From: Sphingomonas sp. S2-65
Lineage (GTDB): Bacteria > Pseudomonadota > Alphaproteobacteria > Sphingomonadales > Sphingomonadaceae
Assembly (NCBI RefSeq): GCF_021513175.1
Contig: NZ_CP090953.1
Coordinates: forward strand, 806,001-870,000
Direction of reading: 5' to 3'
Length of the DNA stretch: 64,000 nucleotides
Shown here: piece by piece, positions 1-8,679 of the stretch
Layout of the letters: each line of letters opens with the position of its first letter
Position numbering within the stretch: the first letter of the stretch is position 1
Translations under genes and position numbers: made by a program
Notes under the pieces: generated by a model
The model's database searches: none
Seen by the model: the letters and a program-made list of their open reading frames with translations, nothing else
Told to the model about the DNA's origin: nothing

Positions 1-256
1 GACGATGTACGCGGCGTTCGACGCGCTCGGCCTGATCGAGCCAGTTGCGCTGGAGGTAATGCTGAATGAAGACACCCGCTACGCGATTACCGGTTACGAG
101 GTACTGGCACGGGAACGGCTAAACGCGCTTACCGGCACGCAGTTGGAGACATTGCAAAAGGCGGACTTTCTCGCGCCGGCATTTCTCATCCCCACTTCGC
201 TCGGTAATATCGGCGAGTTGATCAGGCGCAAGAACGCGCGCCGAGGTGCCATATGA
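1..256 (+). CDS. SapC family protein, C-terminal fragment
   Basis: This is the last 84 or so residues of a reading frame that enters from beyond the left edge (codons in frame from base 2) and stops with TGA at 254-256. The pattern of a leucine-rich tail (LNALTGTQLETLQKADFLAP, then a hydrophobic SLGNIGELIRRKN end) matches the end of SapC-family proteins. In sphingomonads and caulobacters SapC homologues sit between TonB-dependent receptors, cupin-like proteins and tryptophan halogenases, which is exactly what follows here. The stop overlaps the start of the next gene (ATGA at 253-256), so the two are translationally coupled. The function of SapC in these loci is not established; the name comes from a Campylobacter surface-layer transport gene. 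The identification rests on a short tail plus context. Confidence 0.7.
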   Translation, partial: TMYAAFDALGLIEPVALEVMLNEDTRYAITGYEVLARERLNALTGTQLETLQKADFLAPAFLIPTSLGNIGELIRRKNARRGAI

Positions 257-1296
257 GCCATGTCGGGCTTGTCGCGCAGCGTACCCGCGTGATGGAGGGA
301 GTCGCGCCCGATGCGATTCCCTTCGACAGGCTGATGAACGAGCAGCAGCCTACCATCCTGAGGGGCGTGGCATCCGATTGGCCCCTTGTGCGCGAAGGAT
401 CGGGTTCGGCGCAGAACGCACTCGCGTATCTGCGGGGCTTCGACGCTGGCCGACCCGTGGTGGGCTTCAAGGGCGCCCCGGCCATAGCCGGACGGTTCTT
501 CTACAACGACGACGTAACCGGCTTCAATTTCGAAGGCGCACGTATCGGCTTGGCGGCAATACTCGATCAGATCGCGGCCCATCTCTCGGACTCCGAGCCA
601 CCGTCCTTCTATGTCGGCTCGACGGACCTCGGCATCTACTTGCCGGGCTTTCGCGAAGCCGGGAACGACCTGACACTCGATCACCCGATGTTCGCCGACA
701 ATGCACCGATCGCGAGCATATGGATCGGCAACCGAACCACGGCGGCGGCGCATTACGACATGTCGCACAATCTTGCCTGCTGCCTAGTTGGACGTCGGCG
801 ATTCACGCTTTTCCCCCCCAATCAGGTTGAAAATTTGTACCCCGGGCCGCTGGAACCCACCCCTGGCGGCCAGGTGGTCAGCATGGTCGATTTCGCCCGG
901 CCCGACTTCGCCGCGCACCCTCGCTTTAGCGCGGCTGTGGCCGTCGCTGAGATCGCGGAACTCGAGGCCGGTGATGTGCTCTTCTACCCGGCCTTGTGGT
1001 GGCATCATGTCGAGGCGCTCGACCCCTTCAATGTGCTGGTGAACTATTGGTGGAATACCTCGCCAGCGTTCATGGACAGCCCGCAGAACACGTTGCTGCA
1101 CGCACTGCTCAGCCTGCGCGACCGGCCTCAGCCTGAAAAAAACGCGTGGAGGGCGCTCTTCGACTATTACATATTCGGACCCGCCGACCGTGCCGGAGCG
1201 CATCTGCCCGACCGTGCCCGCGGCCCCCTCGGCCCGTTGGATGAGTTCACCGCGCGCCGGCTGCGCGCGCAGCTGTTGAGCAAGCTCAACCGATGA
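253..1296 (+). CDS. Cupin-like (Cupin_8 / JmjC-type) protein
   Basis: A 347-residue protein of the cupin_8 family, whose fold is that of Fe(II)/2-oxoglutarate oxygenases. The metal-site pattern is visible: H167-x-D169 in AHYDMSHNLACCLVGRRRF, and H251 or H252 in DVLFYPALWWHHVEAL. The PGP...P stretch before the second strand is typical of the JmjC-like group. No signal peptide is seen, so it should be cytoplasmic. The start overlaps the SapC stop by four bases and its own stop overlaps the halogenase start (1293-1296), giving a tight three-gene unit. The substrate is unknown; members regularly accompany TonB receptors for plant polysaccharides. A hydroxylase role is inferred from the fold only. 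Confidence 0.85.
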   Translation: MSHVGLVAQRTRVMEGVAPDAIPFDRLMNEQQPTILRGVASDWPLVREGSGSAQNALAYLRGFDAGRPVVGFKGAPAIAGRFFYNDDVTGFNFEGARIGLAAILDQIAAHLSDSEPPSFYVGSTDLGIYLPGFREAGNDLTLDHPMFADNAPIASIWIGNRTTAAAHYDMSHNLACCLVGRRRFTLFPPNQVENLYPGPLEPTPGGQVVSMVDFARPDFAAHPRFSAAVAVAEIAELEAGDVLFYPALWWHHVEALDPFNVLVNYWWNTSPAFMDSPQNTLLHALLSLRDRPQPEKNAWRALFDYYIFGPADRAGAHLPDRARGPLGPLDEFTARRLRAQLLSKLNR

Positions 1297-2780
1297 CCGA
1301 AAAGCGCATCAGCCGGGTTGTGATCGCAGGCGGCGGAACCGCCGGGTGGATTGCGGCCGCCGCGTTGGTAAAGCAGCTAGGCCCACTGCTCGACATCACT
1401 CTTGTCGAATCCGATGAGATCGGCACCGTCGGAGTCGGCGAGTCCACCATCCCGACATCGCGCCGCTTTCACCAACTGCTCGGCATCGACGAGCCGACCT
1501 TCATGCGCGAGACGCAGGCCAGCTTCAAACTGGGCATCGCGTTCGAGAACTGGACGCACGAGGGCGATCGCTATTTTCACTCGTTCGGCCAAATCGGTCG
1601 CCAAGCGAGCTGGATGGCGGATTTCCATCACTTCTGGCTGGAGGCGCAGAAGCAGGGTTTTGGCGGCTCGCTTGCCGAGTACAGCCTTGAATTACAGGCA
1701 GCCGAGGCGGAACGCGTGGTGGCGGGTCCCGATGCTCCGGTTCAATATGCCTATCACCTCGATGCCACGCTCTATGCTCGCTTCCTCAGGCACCTGAGCG
1801 AGCCTGCGGGCGTGCGCCGCGTCGAGGGTAAGATTTCCCAAGTCGAGCAAAATGCCGACACTGGGTTCCTGACTGCGCTGATCCTCGAATCTGGCGAGCG
1901 TGTCGAGGGCGACCTTTTCCTAGATTGCACCGGCTTTCGCGCATTGCTGATCGAGCAGACGCTTGAGACCGGATTCGAGGATTGGGGCCGTTGGATCAGC
2001 ACGGACAGCGCCTTTGCCGTGCAGACAGAGGCTGTCGCATCGCCGGTGCCGTATACGCGCGCCATTGCTCACCAGGCAGGATGGCGGTGGAAGATCCCGC
2101 TCCAACACCGCGTCGGAAATGGCCTGGTGTTCTGCAGTGACTTCCTCTCACCCGATGCCGCGCGGCAGCAGTTGCTCGACGCGGTCGAGGGAAAGCCGCT
2201 GATCGAGCCTCGGCTGATCCGGTATCGGACCGGCCAACGGCGCAAGGCTTGGAACAAGAACTGCCTCGCGCTGGGACTGGCGAGCGGCTTCATCGAGCCA
2301 CTGGAATCGACCAGCATTCACTTGATCAAGACGGCGGTCACTCGGCTGATCCAGGCCTTCCCTTTCGCGGGTATCGGCGAAGCGCAGGTGGCACGTTTCA
2401 ATGCGCAGGCGCGTCACGAGATGGAGGGCGTCCGCGATTTCATCATCCTCCACTATCACCTGAACAGCCGGGACGAGCCGTTCTGGGAACGGTGTCGAAC
2501 AATGGCGATCCCCGACAGCCTAGCTGCCCGCATCGCGTTGTTCCAAGAAGGAGCGCAGGCGTACCAAGCGTCGGACGACCTGTTTCGCGTCGACAGTTGG
2601 GTGCAGGTGTTGCTGGGTCAGGGCGTGAAGCCGCGCGGGCATCACCAGCTTGCGCGATTGATGCCCGCGGGCGAACTGGACCGGGTCCTGGGCGAGTTGC
2701 GCGCGGGCATTTCCAAGGCGGTACGCGGCATGCCGCTACACGCCGAAACGCTCGCGCGTTATTGCCGAGCGTCTTCATAA
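1293..2780 (+). CDS. Tryptophan halogenase family flavoprotein
   Basis: A 495-residue FAD-dependent halogenase homologue. The dinucleotide motif GGGTAGW lies at residues 13-19, the GVGESTIP motif at 47-54, and a lysine at residue 79 (SFKLG) falls exactly where the catalytic Lys79 of PrnA lies. The halogenase signature WxWxIP is present as WRWKIP at 264-269. The length is close to the usual 500-540. All catalytic features are kept, so it should bind FAD and could halogenate, but its partner genes (SapC, cupin-like, TonB receptor) are those of the polysaccharide-linked subgroup, for which no substrate is known. A flavin reductase is not present nearby. Translation is coupled to the gene before it (ATGA). 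Confidence 0.9.
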   Translation: MTEKRISRVVIAGGGTAGWIAAAALVKQLGPLLDITLVESDEIGTVGVGESTIPTSRRFHQLLGIDEPTFMRETQASFKLGIAFENWTHEGDRYFHSFGQIGRQASWMADFHHFWLEAQKQGFGGSLAEYSLELQAAEAERVVAGPDAPVQYAYHLDATLYARFLRHLSEPAGVRRVEGKISQVEQNADTGFLTALILESGERVEGDLFLDCTGFRALLIEQTLETGFEDWGRWISTDSAFAVQTEAVASPVPYTRAIAHQAGWRWKIPLQHRVGNGLVFCSDFLSPDAARQQLLDAVEGKPLIEPRLIRYRTGQRRKAWNKNCLALGLASGFIEPLESTSIHLIKTAVTRLIQAFPFAGIGEAQVARFNAQARHEMEGVRDFIILHYHLNSRDEPFWERCRTMAIPDSLAARIALFQEGAQAYQASDDLFRVDSWVQVLLGQGVKPRGHHQLARLMPAGELDRVLGELRAGISKAVRGMPLHAETLARYCRASS

Positions 2781-2784
2781 CATA

Positions 2785-4020
2785 GTGATGGGAAGCAGGA
2801 TGGTGCGCTTGGGAAGAACGATCGCGCTGATCGCGGCGATGCTCATCGCCGATCCGGTAACGGCCGGCGAGCGATGGGTGTCCAGCTGGGGATCGGCGCA
2901 GATGGTGCCGACCGATGAAAACGTGCTCCCCCAGGCGCAGGCTTCCAATGTCACGCTGCGGCAGTTTGTCCGGCTCTCTGCCGCGGGCAAACGCATAAGG
3001 GTGCGGTTCTCCAATGCGTTCGGCACGCAGCCGCTGGCGATCGGAGCCGCGCATCTGGGCCGTCCCGTCAGGCTTGGCGCACCGGGCCTGATGGAGGGCG
3101 GACGGCAGCTGCGCTTTGGCGGCCAACCCGGGATCATCATCGCAGCGGGAGCAGAGGTATATTCCGATCCGGTGGACATGACGGTACCGTCGGGCGGGGA
3201 CGTTGCGGTGAGCCTTTATCTGCCGCAGGCGCCGGTCGGGCAGACCGGGCATCCGGGTTCGCGGACGACGAGTTTCCTGATTCCCGGCAACCAGGTGGCG
3301 GAGCGGGAACCCGTCGATGCCACGCCGACGACGCGGTGGTGGGGGTTGGCGGATGTCGAGGTGGAAGTTGGCGAAAGTGCCGCGGGGGCGGTGGTCGCGA
3401 TCGGGGATTCCATCACCGACGGCTATGGGGTTCTGCCCGATACCAATGCGCGCTGGACCGATATGTTGGCGGTGAGGCTTCGCGGCGAAGGCATCGGCGT
3501 GGTCAATGCCGGGATCGGCGGCAACCGGATCCTGCGCGACGGATCGGGCCCCAATTTGCTCGCACGCTTCGACCGGGACGTGATCGCGCGCAGTGGCGTG
3601 CGCTGGGCGATCGTGCTGGAAGGCGTCAACGACCTGGGCGTGCTGACCCGCGACGCGCCTGCGACCCCGCAGGCGCATGCCGACATCGTCACCCAGCTGA
3701 TCCAGGCCTATAGCCAGCTGGTCGCACGCGCCCACGCGCACGGCATCAAGGTGATCGGCGGCACGATCATGCCGTTCGGCGGCAATGGCTATTACCATCC
3801 CGGCCCCGAGCTGGAGGCCGACCGCCAGGCAGTAAATCGCTTCATCCGCACCAGCGGGCTGTTCGACGCGGTGATCGACTTCGACCGGATCATGCGCGAT
3901 CCGGCGCAGCCCGACAGGCTCAACCCGGCGTATGATTCCGGGGATCACCTGCACCCGTCGATCGCGGGCTACCGCGCAATGGGCGAGGCCGTGCCGCTGA
4001 CGCTGTTCAAGGGGAAATAA
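2785..4020 (+). CDS. Secreted SGNH/GDSL-family hydrolase
   Basis: A 411-residue secreted esterase-like protein. An N-terminal hydrophobic stretch (residues 10-27) followed by TAGER fits a signal peptide. The SGNH blocks are complete: GDSITDGYG with the nucleophile Ser209, GVND with Asn282, and DHLHPS with Asp387 and His390. An approximately 180-residue N-terminal beta-rich part precedes the catalytic domain, as in carbohydrate-acting SGNH enzymes of Bacteroidetes and sphingomonads. In a xylan locus a role in removing acetyl groups is plausible but inferred. The start could be GTG 2785, ATG 2788 or ATG 2800, all in frame; the last follows a GAAGCAGG stretch. The end overlaps the convergent LacI gene by 14 bases. 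Confidence 0.85.
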   Translation: MMGSRMVRLGRTIALIAAMLIADPVTAGERWVSSWGSAQMVPTDENVLPQAQASNVTLRQFVRLSAAGKRIRVRFSNAFGTQPLAIGAAHLGRPVRLGAPGLMEGGRQLRFGGQPGIIIAAGAEVYSDPVDMTVPSGGDVAVSLYLPQAPVGQTGHPGSRTTSFLIPGNQVAEREPVDATPTTRWWGLADVEVEVGESAAGAVVAIGDSITDGYGVLPDTNARWTDMLAVRLRGEGIGVVNAGIGGNRILRDGSGPNLLARFDRDVIARSGVRWAIVLEGVNDLGVLTRDAPATPQAHADIVTQLIQAYSQLVARAHAHGIKVIGGTIMPFGGNGYYHPGPELEADRQAVNRFIRTSGLFDAVIDFDRIMRDPAQPDRLNPAYDSGDHLHPSIAGYRAMGEAVPLTLFKGK

Positions 4021-5074
4021 GCGCCGCGCGGGGACGCTTGCGGGGCGTGGCGTCCGACTGGCGGCGGATCAGCGTGAAATCGAGCACCTGGCCCAGCGGA
4101 TCACTCTGCGAGCGCTGCTCGCGTACCGCCGCGACCAGGGTCTCCACCGCGATCCGCGACATATCCGCGATCGGCTGGTGGATCGTGGTCAGCTCGGGCC
4201 AGATCGCCGTGGCGAGGGTGGTGTCGTCGAAGCCGCACACGGTGAGGTCGCCCGGCACGTCGATGCCCCGACGATGCGCCACCGCGACGGTGGCCGCGGC
4301 CATGTCGTCATTGGCCGCGAAGATCGCCGTCGGCGGATCGCCGACATCGAGCAGGAGCTCGGCGGCGTCGAGACCCGAGCGATACGTGAACAGCCCCTGT
4401 GCGATCAGTTCGGGGTCGCCGGCGATCCCCGCCCGGTCGAGCGCCGCGCGATACCCCTCCAGACGCCGGGCGCTCGCGGTCTGATTGGGATTGCCGGCGA
4501 TGAAGCCGATGCGCCGGTGCCCAAGCGACAGGATGTGGTCGGTCATCGCCAATGCGGCGGCGAAATCGTCGATCGCGACCGACAGCACGCCGGCGCGCGG
4601 ACGGCCGGTGGCGACTACGACCGCAGGCGTGCCGGATTCTTCCAGCACCGCCAACACTCCTTCTGAATCGCACAAAGGCGGCGGCAGGATGATGCCGTCG
4701 ATCCCGGCATCGACCAGCCGGCGCGCCACTTCGATCTCATGATCGCCGATGTCGCACTTCTCAACCACCAGCTGGGCAGCACTGCGGCTCGCCTGATCGA
4801 GGCTGCCGACTAGGAATTCGCTGAGATAGCCGGCGCTGGGATTGCTGTAGAGCAAGCCGATCCGCAACTGCCGAACCCCCGCCAGACTGCGCGCGGCGAG
4901 GTTAGGGGCGTAGTTCAGCGCCGCAATGGCCTGTTCCACCACCTGGCGGGTGGCGTCGCGGACATTGGCTTCGCGGTTGATCACACGACTGACCGTCATC
5001 GCCGAGACACCGGCTCGACGCGCTACATCGCTGATGGTGGCAAGCTGCTTCTGCCGACGAGGGGTCCTGGACAC
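4007..5074 (-). CDS. LacI-family transcriptional regulator
   Basis: A 355-residue LacI/GalR regulator. The helix-turn-helix is at residues 13-32 (ISDVARRAGVSAMTVSRVIN), followed by the hinge helix around NLAARSL (58-64) and a periplasmic-binding-protein-like sugar sensor domain. It lies next to the large TonB receptor and the GH67/GH3/ManD genes. Three promoters there carry a matching LacI-type palindrome (TGGTAGCG-n-TnnCA), so this protein is the obvious candidate repressor of the glucuronoxylan genes. The effector is not visible from sequence; a xylo-oligosaccharide, glucuronate or a pathway intermediate would fit. It is transcribed toward the SGNH gene and their ends overlap. Confidence 0.95.
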   Translation of the reverse strand: MSRTPRRQKQLATISDVARRAGVSAMTVSRVINREANVRDATRQVVEQAIAALNYAPNLAARSLAGVRQLRIGLLYSNPSAGYLSEFLVGSLDQASRSAAQLVVEKCDIGDHEIEVARRLVDAGIDGIILPPPLCDSEGVLAVLEESGTPAVVVATGRPRAGVLSVAIDDFAAALAMTDHILSLGHRRIGFIAGNPNQTASARRLEGYRAALDRAGIAGDPELIAQGLFTYRSGLDAAELLLDVGDPPTAIFAANDDMAAATVAVAHRRGIDVPGDLTVCGFDDTTLATAIWPELTTIHQPIADMSRIAVETLVAAVREQRSQSDPLGQVLDFTLIRRQSDATPRKRPRAALISP

Positions 5075-5128
5075 GAATGGGGACTTCCGCAGTTGGCCAG
5101 AAAGGTCAAGCCTGCGCCCGGCCGCCTG

Positions 5129-5166
5129 GAAACAAAGGCGGCGGCGGACAGGGGTCGTCCGCCGCC
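5129..5166 (-). terminator. Rho-independent terminator after the TonB receptor
   Basis: On the minus strand a 10-bp perfect stem, GGCGGCGGAC paired with GTCCGCCGCC (5140-5149 with 5157-5166), encloses a 7-base loop and is followed by GCCTTTGTTTCC. It begins 23 bases after the stop of the TonB receptor gene and separates it from the LacI gene. Confidence 0.75.
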
Positions 5167-5189
5167 TAGTGGGAGCTCAAAGCGGACGA

Positions 5190-8100
5190 TCAGAACCGGC
5201 CGCGGATACCGACCAGGACCGTTCGGCCCGGATTATATTCGTTGAAGGTCGCGTTCTCGAACTGGAAGTAGCTGCTCTGCGCTTCCTTGGTGATGTTGAT
5301 CACGTTGAGCACCAGGGTCGGCAGATACTTGGCACCCAGGATCTTGCTGAGATCGACATTGCCCGAGAAATCCAGCTGCGAGTAATCGCGGCCGAAGATC
5401 GCCGCGGCGGGAAGCCCGTTCTGGTTGAGCCCCGAACTCTGCGATCCTTCGTTGAAGGTGTAGGTCAGCCGCGCCGAGATGCCGTTGCCTTCGTAATAGC
5501 CGGTCGCGGTGTAGGTGGTCGGGGCGACGCCGATCGCCACCGCCGGCGCGCCGGCACCCTCCCCCTTCTGGTCGATCAGCGTCAGATTGCCCTGGAAGCC
5601 AAAGCCTTCGACGCCGATGTAGCGGGTGAGGAAGTCGAGCGGCTGCGTGATCTGGAATTCCAGACCGTTCACCTTGAGCTTGCCGTCCGAGTTGACCTGC
5701 TGCTGGATGACGATCGGCACCGAGCTGAGCGATTGGCCGGGCTGAGCCCGCGCCGCCAGCGCGTCACGCTGTGCCTGAGTGAGAGAATCGATCGTGATGC
5801 CGTAGGGATCGAGGAACGAGAACGGCACCGTGTTGAGCCCGTTGACGGTGAAGCCGGTGATCGACTTGCGGAACGCCGCAAAGGCGATGACGCCTTCCCC
5901 GCCGGTATAATATTCGAAGCCCAGATCGATGTTGGTCGAGATGTAGGGATCGAGCGCGCTGTTGCCGACGGTGCCGATGTCCGCCGAAGGCTGGACGAAG
6001 CTGGCGCCCGGCAGCAGCGCGTTGGGATCGGGCCGAGTCAGCGTCTTCGACAGCGAGCCGCGCACCACTGCCTTGCCCGCGAAGTCGAAGGCGATGCTCG
6101 CCGAGGGCAGGAAGTTCGAATACAGCGTGCGCGTATTCGGGAAGGTGTTGACGTTGGGATAGCGGCCACCGTCCGGCAACGTCGCGCCGCCCGCCAGCGT
6201 GTTGCGCGGATCGGGAACGCTGACGCGGCCGCCGACGATCTGTTCGGTGCGGACATAGCGAATGCCGCCGTTCAGCCGCAGCGTGTTGTCGCCGATGTCG
6301 AAGATGCCGTTCGCCTCGGCAAAGGTGCCCGTCACCTTTTCCCGGATCAGGCCGCCATTGGCGCCGCTGCTGCCCGCACCGGTCTCGGTCGCCTGCGACA
6401 GCAGCGTGTCGTAGTTGGTGGCCGAACGGAACTTGTTCCAGTCGACGGTGATGAAGCCGTTCTCACCCGGCAGCAGGTAACTCGGCACCGCCGCGGTCGG
6501 GATCAGCGAGCCGGCATAAGTGATCGGCGGCCCGCCGACTGTGGCGTTGGTGCCATAGCCCGGGAAGGTCGGAAAACCGGTCGGTGCGACGGTGCCCGGC
6601 TGGTTGAGCCCGGTGCACGGCGTGGTGCCGGTGTTCGGCGCGAGCAGCGAGATGTTGATGCCGTTGCCGCAGATCGCGTTCTGCCAGGGATTGGTGTTGT
6701 CGAACGGCGTGATCCGGCGCTTCGTGTCGTCAAAGGCGCCGCCGACGCGAATGCTGAAGCGGCTCGCGTCGCCGAACAACAGGCTGCCGCGCACGCCCTT
6801 GGTCTCGGTCTGGCGCTCTTCGCCGTTCAAATTGACGCGGCCGCCGCCGGCCCAGCCGAAGTTGCGCGGATCGTTGAGATCGATGTTGGCGGTGATCTGC
6901 GGAATGGTGCCGTCGTTGACATAAGTGGCGGTCGTCCCGCTGCTCGGCGGGGTGATCACCAGCACCGTCGGGCTTTCGCGGCGGAAATTGCTCTTGGTGT
7001 AGTTCGCCTGCAGGTCGCCCTTGATCCACTCGTTGACTTCGAAGTCGAGGCCGGGGTTCACGCCCCAATAATCCTGGACGTCGCGGTACGGGCGGTATTC
7101 AAGGAAGAACTGCGCGTTGGCGAAGGTCCCGCCGGTCACCACGCAGCCGGTGGTGCAGTCGCTGCGGTCATAGGTGGTGTTGATCGGGATCGACGCGCCG
7201 TTGCGCCCGACGAAGTTCATCGCGGTGCGGGTGAATTCGCTGGTGCGCTTGCCGTACATGCCGTCGACATAGAAATGCAGCGCGTCGCTGGGCCGCCATT
7301 CGGCCGACGCCAGATAGCTCTGCCGGTCGCGATAGCCGATCTCGGTGCGCGGACGGCCGAGGCGCGGGATCAGGCCATTGTCGATCTGAGTGATGTTGGC
7401 GCCTGGATTGAGCGCGAGCAGCGCCTCCTGGTTGAGAACCGCGCCGGGCGTCAGGCCGTTGCCGGCATTGACGGGCACGGTGCCGGGAATGGTGAAATTG
7501 CCGCCGCCCGTGCTGTTGCAGGCGGTGCGGCACTGCGCCGCCGCGATCTGTGCGGGGGTGGCGCCCGCCGGCGGGGTGGTGAGGTTGGGGTTGGTCCAGC
7601 CGATCGTCTCGAACCCGTCGACGCGGAACTCGTTACGCGCCAGCGAGGCGCCGGCGAGAATGCCGAAATTGCCGAAGGTGGCGCTGGCCAGCACATGGCC
7701 GCGATAGCCCCATTTGTCGGCGCCACTGTTCTTGGTGCCCTGCAGCGCATAGCTGACATAGGGCTTGGGATTGTCGAACGGACGGGCCGAGCGCAGGTTG
7801 ACGGTGCCGGCGGCGCCGCCTTCGACCTGGCTGGCGACCGGCGACTTGCTGACGGTGAGCTGGGTAAACAGCTCGGTCGGGAGCATGTCGAGATCGACTT
7901 CGCGGTTGGTGCTCTGCGCGTCGAAGCGGACGCTGGCGATGGCCACCGGCGCGCCGTTGAGCAGCACGCGCGTGAAGTTGGTGCCCAGGCCGCGGATCGC
8001 GACGTTGGTGCCCTCGCCGGTCACTTCGCGGCCGATCGTCACGCCGGGGATGCGGTTGACCGATTCCGCGATGTTGGTGTCGGGGAACTTGCCGATATCC

Positions 8101-8444
8101 TCGGCGAAGATCGTGTCGGTGAAGCCGATCGAGTTGCGCTTGGCGTTGGTCTGGCTCTGCAGCGATGCGCGGTAGCCGGTGACCACGATGTCCTCGTTGC
8201 CGGTGGCCGAAGGGTCGGCGGGCTGCGCCTGCGCGCCGGCATCGTCGATCTGAGTGGGGGCGGTCTGCCCTGCCCCGTCCTGCGCCGCCGAAGCCGGCGT
8301 GTCGGCGGTGCTGTTCGACGAGGCAGTGGGCGCGCTCTGCGTCTGCGCCTGCGCGAAGGCCGGCCAAGCGGCGGTGGTCAGCAGCAAGGTGGTGGCGAGC
8401 GCCAGCGGACGGCGCACGGCGAGCATGGTAGCGCGATCAGTCAT
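5190..8444 (-). CDS. TonB-dependent receptor, large Xanthomonas/Caulobacter type
   Basis: A 1084-residue outer-membrane receptor for energised uptake of a large ligand. A signal peptide ends near residue 31 (WPAFAQAQ), a Gln/Ala/Pro-rich linker follows, then a TonB box EDIVVTG at 84-90 and the plug (SVNRIPGVTIGREV, NVAIRGLGTNFTRVLLNG). The long beta-barrel ends in a terminal phenylalanine (LVGIRGRF), as outer-membrane insertion requires. The size and plug motifs match the carbohydrate-type receptors of Caulobacter and Xanthomonas. A clear ribosome site (GGGAGG, five bases before ATG 8444) supports the start. Its place beside LacI, GH67 and GH3 suggests transport of xylan or glucurono-xylo-oligosaccharides. 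A LacI-type operator lies 53-66 bases upstream of the start. Confidence 0.93.
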   Translation of the reverse strand: MTDRATMLAVRRPLALATTLLLTTAAWPAFAQAQTQSAPTASSNSTADTPASAAQDGAGQTAPTQIDDAGAQAQPADPSATGNEDIVVTGYRASLQSQTNAKRNSIGFTDTIFAEDIGKFPDTNIAESVNRIPGVTIGREVTGEGTNVAIRGLGTNFTRVLLNGAPVAIASVRFDAQSTNREVDLDMLPTELFTQLTVSKSPVASQVEGGAAGTVNLRSARPFDNPKPYVSYALQGTKNSGADKWGYRGHVLASATFGNFGILAGASLARNEFRVDGFETIGWTNPNLTTPPAGATPAQIAAAQCRTACNSTGGGNFTIPGTVPVNAGNGLTPGAVLNQEALLALNPGANITQIDNGLIPRLGRPRTEIGYRDRQSYLASAEWRPSDALHFYVDGMYGKRTSEFTRTAMNFVGRNGASIPINTTYDRSDCTTGCVVTGGTFANAQFFLEYRPYRDVQDYWGVNPGLDFEVNEWIKGDLQANYTKSNFRRESPTVLVITPPSSGTTATYVNDGTIPQITANIDLNDPRNFGWAGGGRVNLNGEERQTETKGVRGSLLFGDASRFSIRVGGAFDDTKRRITPFDNTNPWQNAICGNGINISLLAPNTGTTPCTGLNQPGTVAPTGFPTFPGYGTNATVGGPPITYAGSLIPTAAVPSYLLPGENGFITVDWNKFRSATNYDTLLSQATETGAGSSGANGGLIREKVTGTFAEANGIFDIGDNTLRLNGGIRYVRTEQIVGGRVSVPDPRNTLAGGATLPDGGRYPNVNTFPNTRTLYSNFLPSASIAFDFAGKAVVRGSLSKTLTRPDPNALLPGASFVQPSADIGTVGNSALDPYISTNIDLGFEYYTGGEGVIAFAAFRKSITGFTVNGLNTVPFSFLDPYGITIDSLTQAQRDALAARAQPGQSLSSVPIVIQQQVNSDGKLKVNGLEFQITQPLDFLTRYIGVEGFGFQGNLTLIDQKGEGAGAPAVAIGVAPTTYTATGYYEGNGISARLTYTFNEGSQSSGLNQNGLPAAAIFGRDYSQLDFSGNVDLSKILGAKYLPTLVLNVINITKEAQSSYFQFENATFNEYNPGRTVLVGIRGRF

Positions 8445-8496
8445 TACATCCTCCCAAGACCGCCATGTGCTGGTGCACGTCGGCTTGGGCCGATCA

Positions 8497-8510
8497 TGGT
8501 AGCGGTCACA
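8497..8510 (-). promoter_or_regulatory. LacI-type operator upstream of the TonB receptor
   Basis: TGGTAGCGGTCACA, 53 bases before the TonB receptor start. It shares the TGGTAGCG half with the two better palindromes at 10869 and 14596; the second half is degenerate (TCACA for TACCA). A further TGGTAGCGCGATCA lies inside the first codons of the receptor gene (about 8426-8439) and may act as an auxiliary site. Confidence 0.55.
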
Positions 8511-8626
8511 TTATTGGTAAGCCGGGTGTCGCACCGGTGTCAATGGGGTGCCGCGGGGTTGCTGAGGGTTGGGGTGGCGGGTGAGGGTTACGTATCCCTC
8601 TGCCTCGAACTGGCAGAAGAAGCGGG

Positions 8627-8647
8627 ATCCCGGCTCGAGGCCGGGAT
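8627..8647. repeat. Palindromic intergenic hairpin
   Basis: ATCCCGGC-TCGAG-GCCGGGAT forms an 8-bp perfect hairpin in the 235-base gap between the TonB receptor start and the GH67 stop. The CCGGGATGACGA context is of the kind dispersed between genes in many sphingomonad genomes. It lies about 33 bases past the GH67 stop and could also end that transcript, though no T-run follows. Confidence 0.5.
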
Positions 8648-8679
8648 GACGAAGAAGGGCGGGGCTTGGCCCGGTGCGC

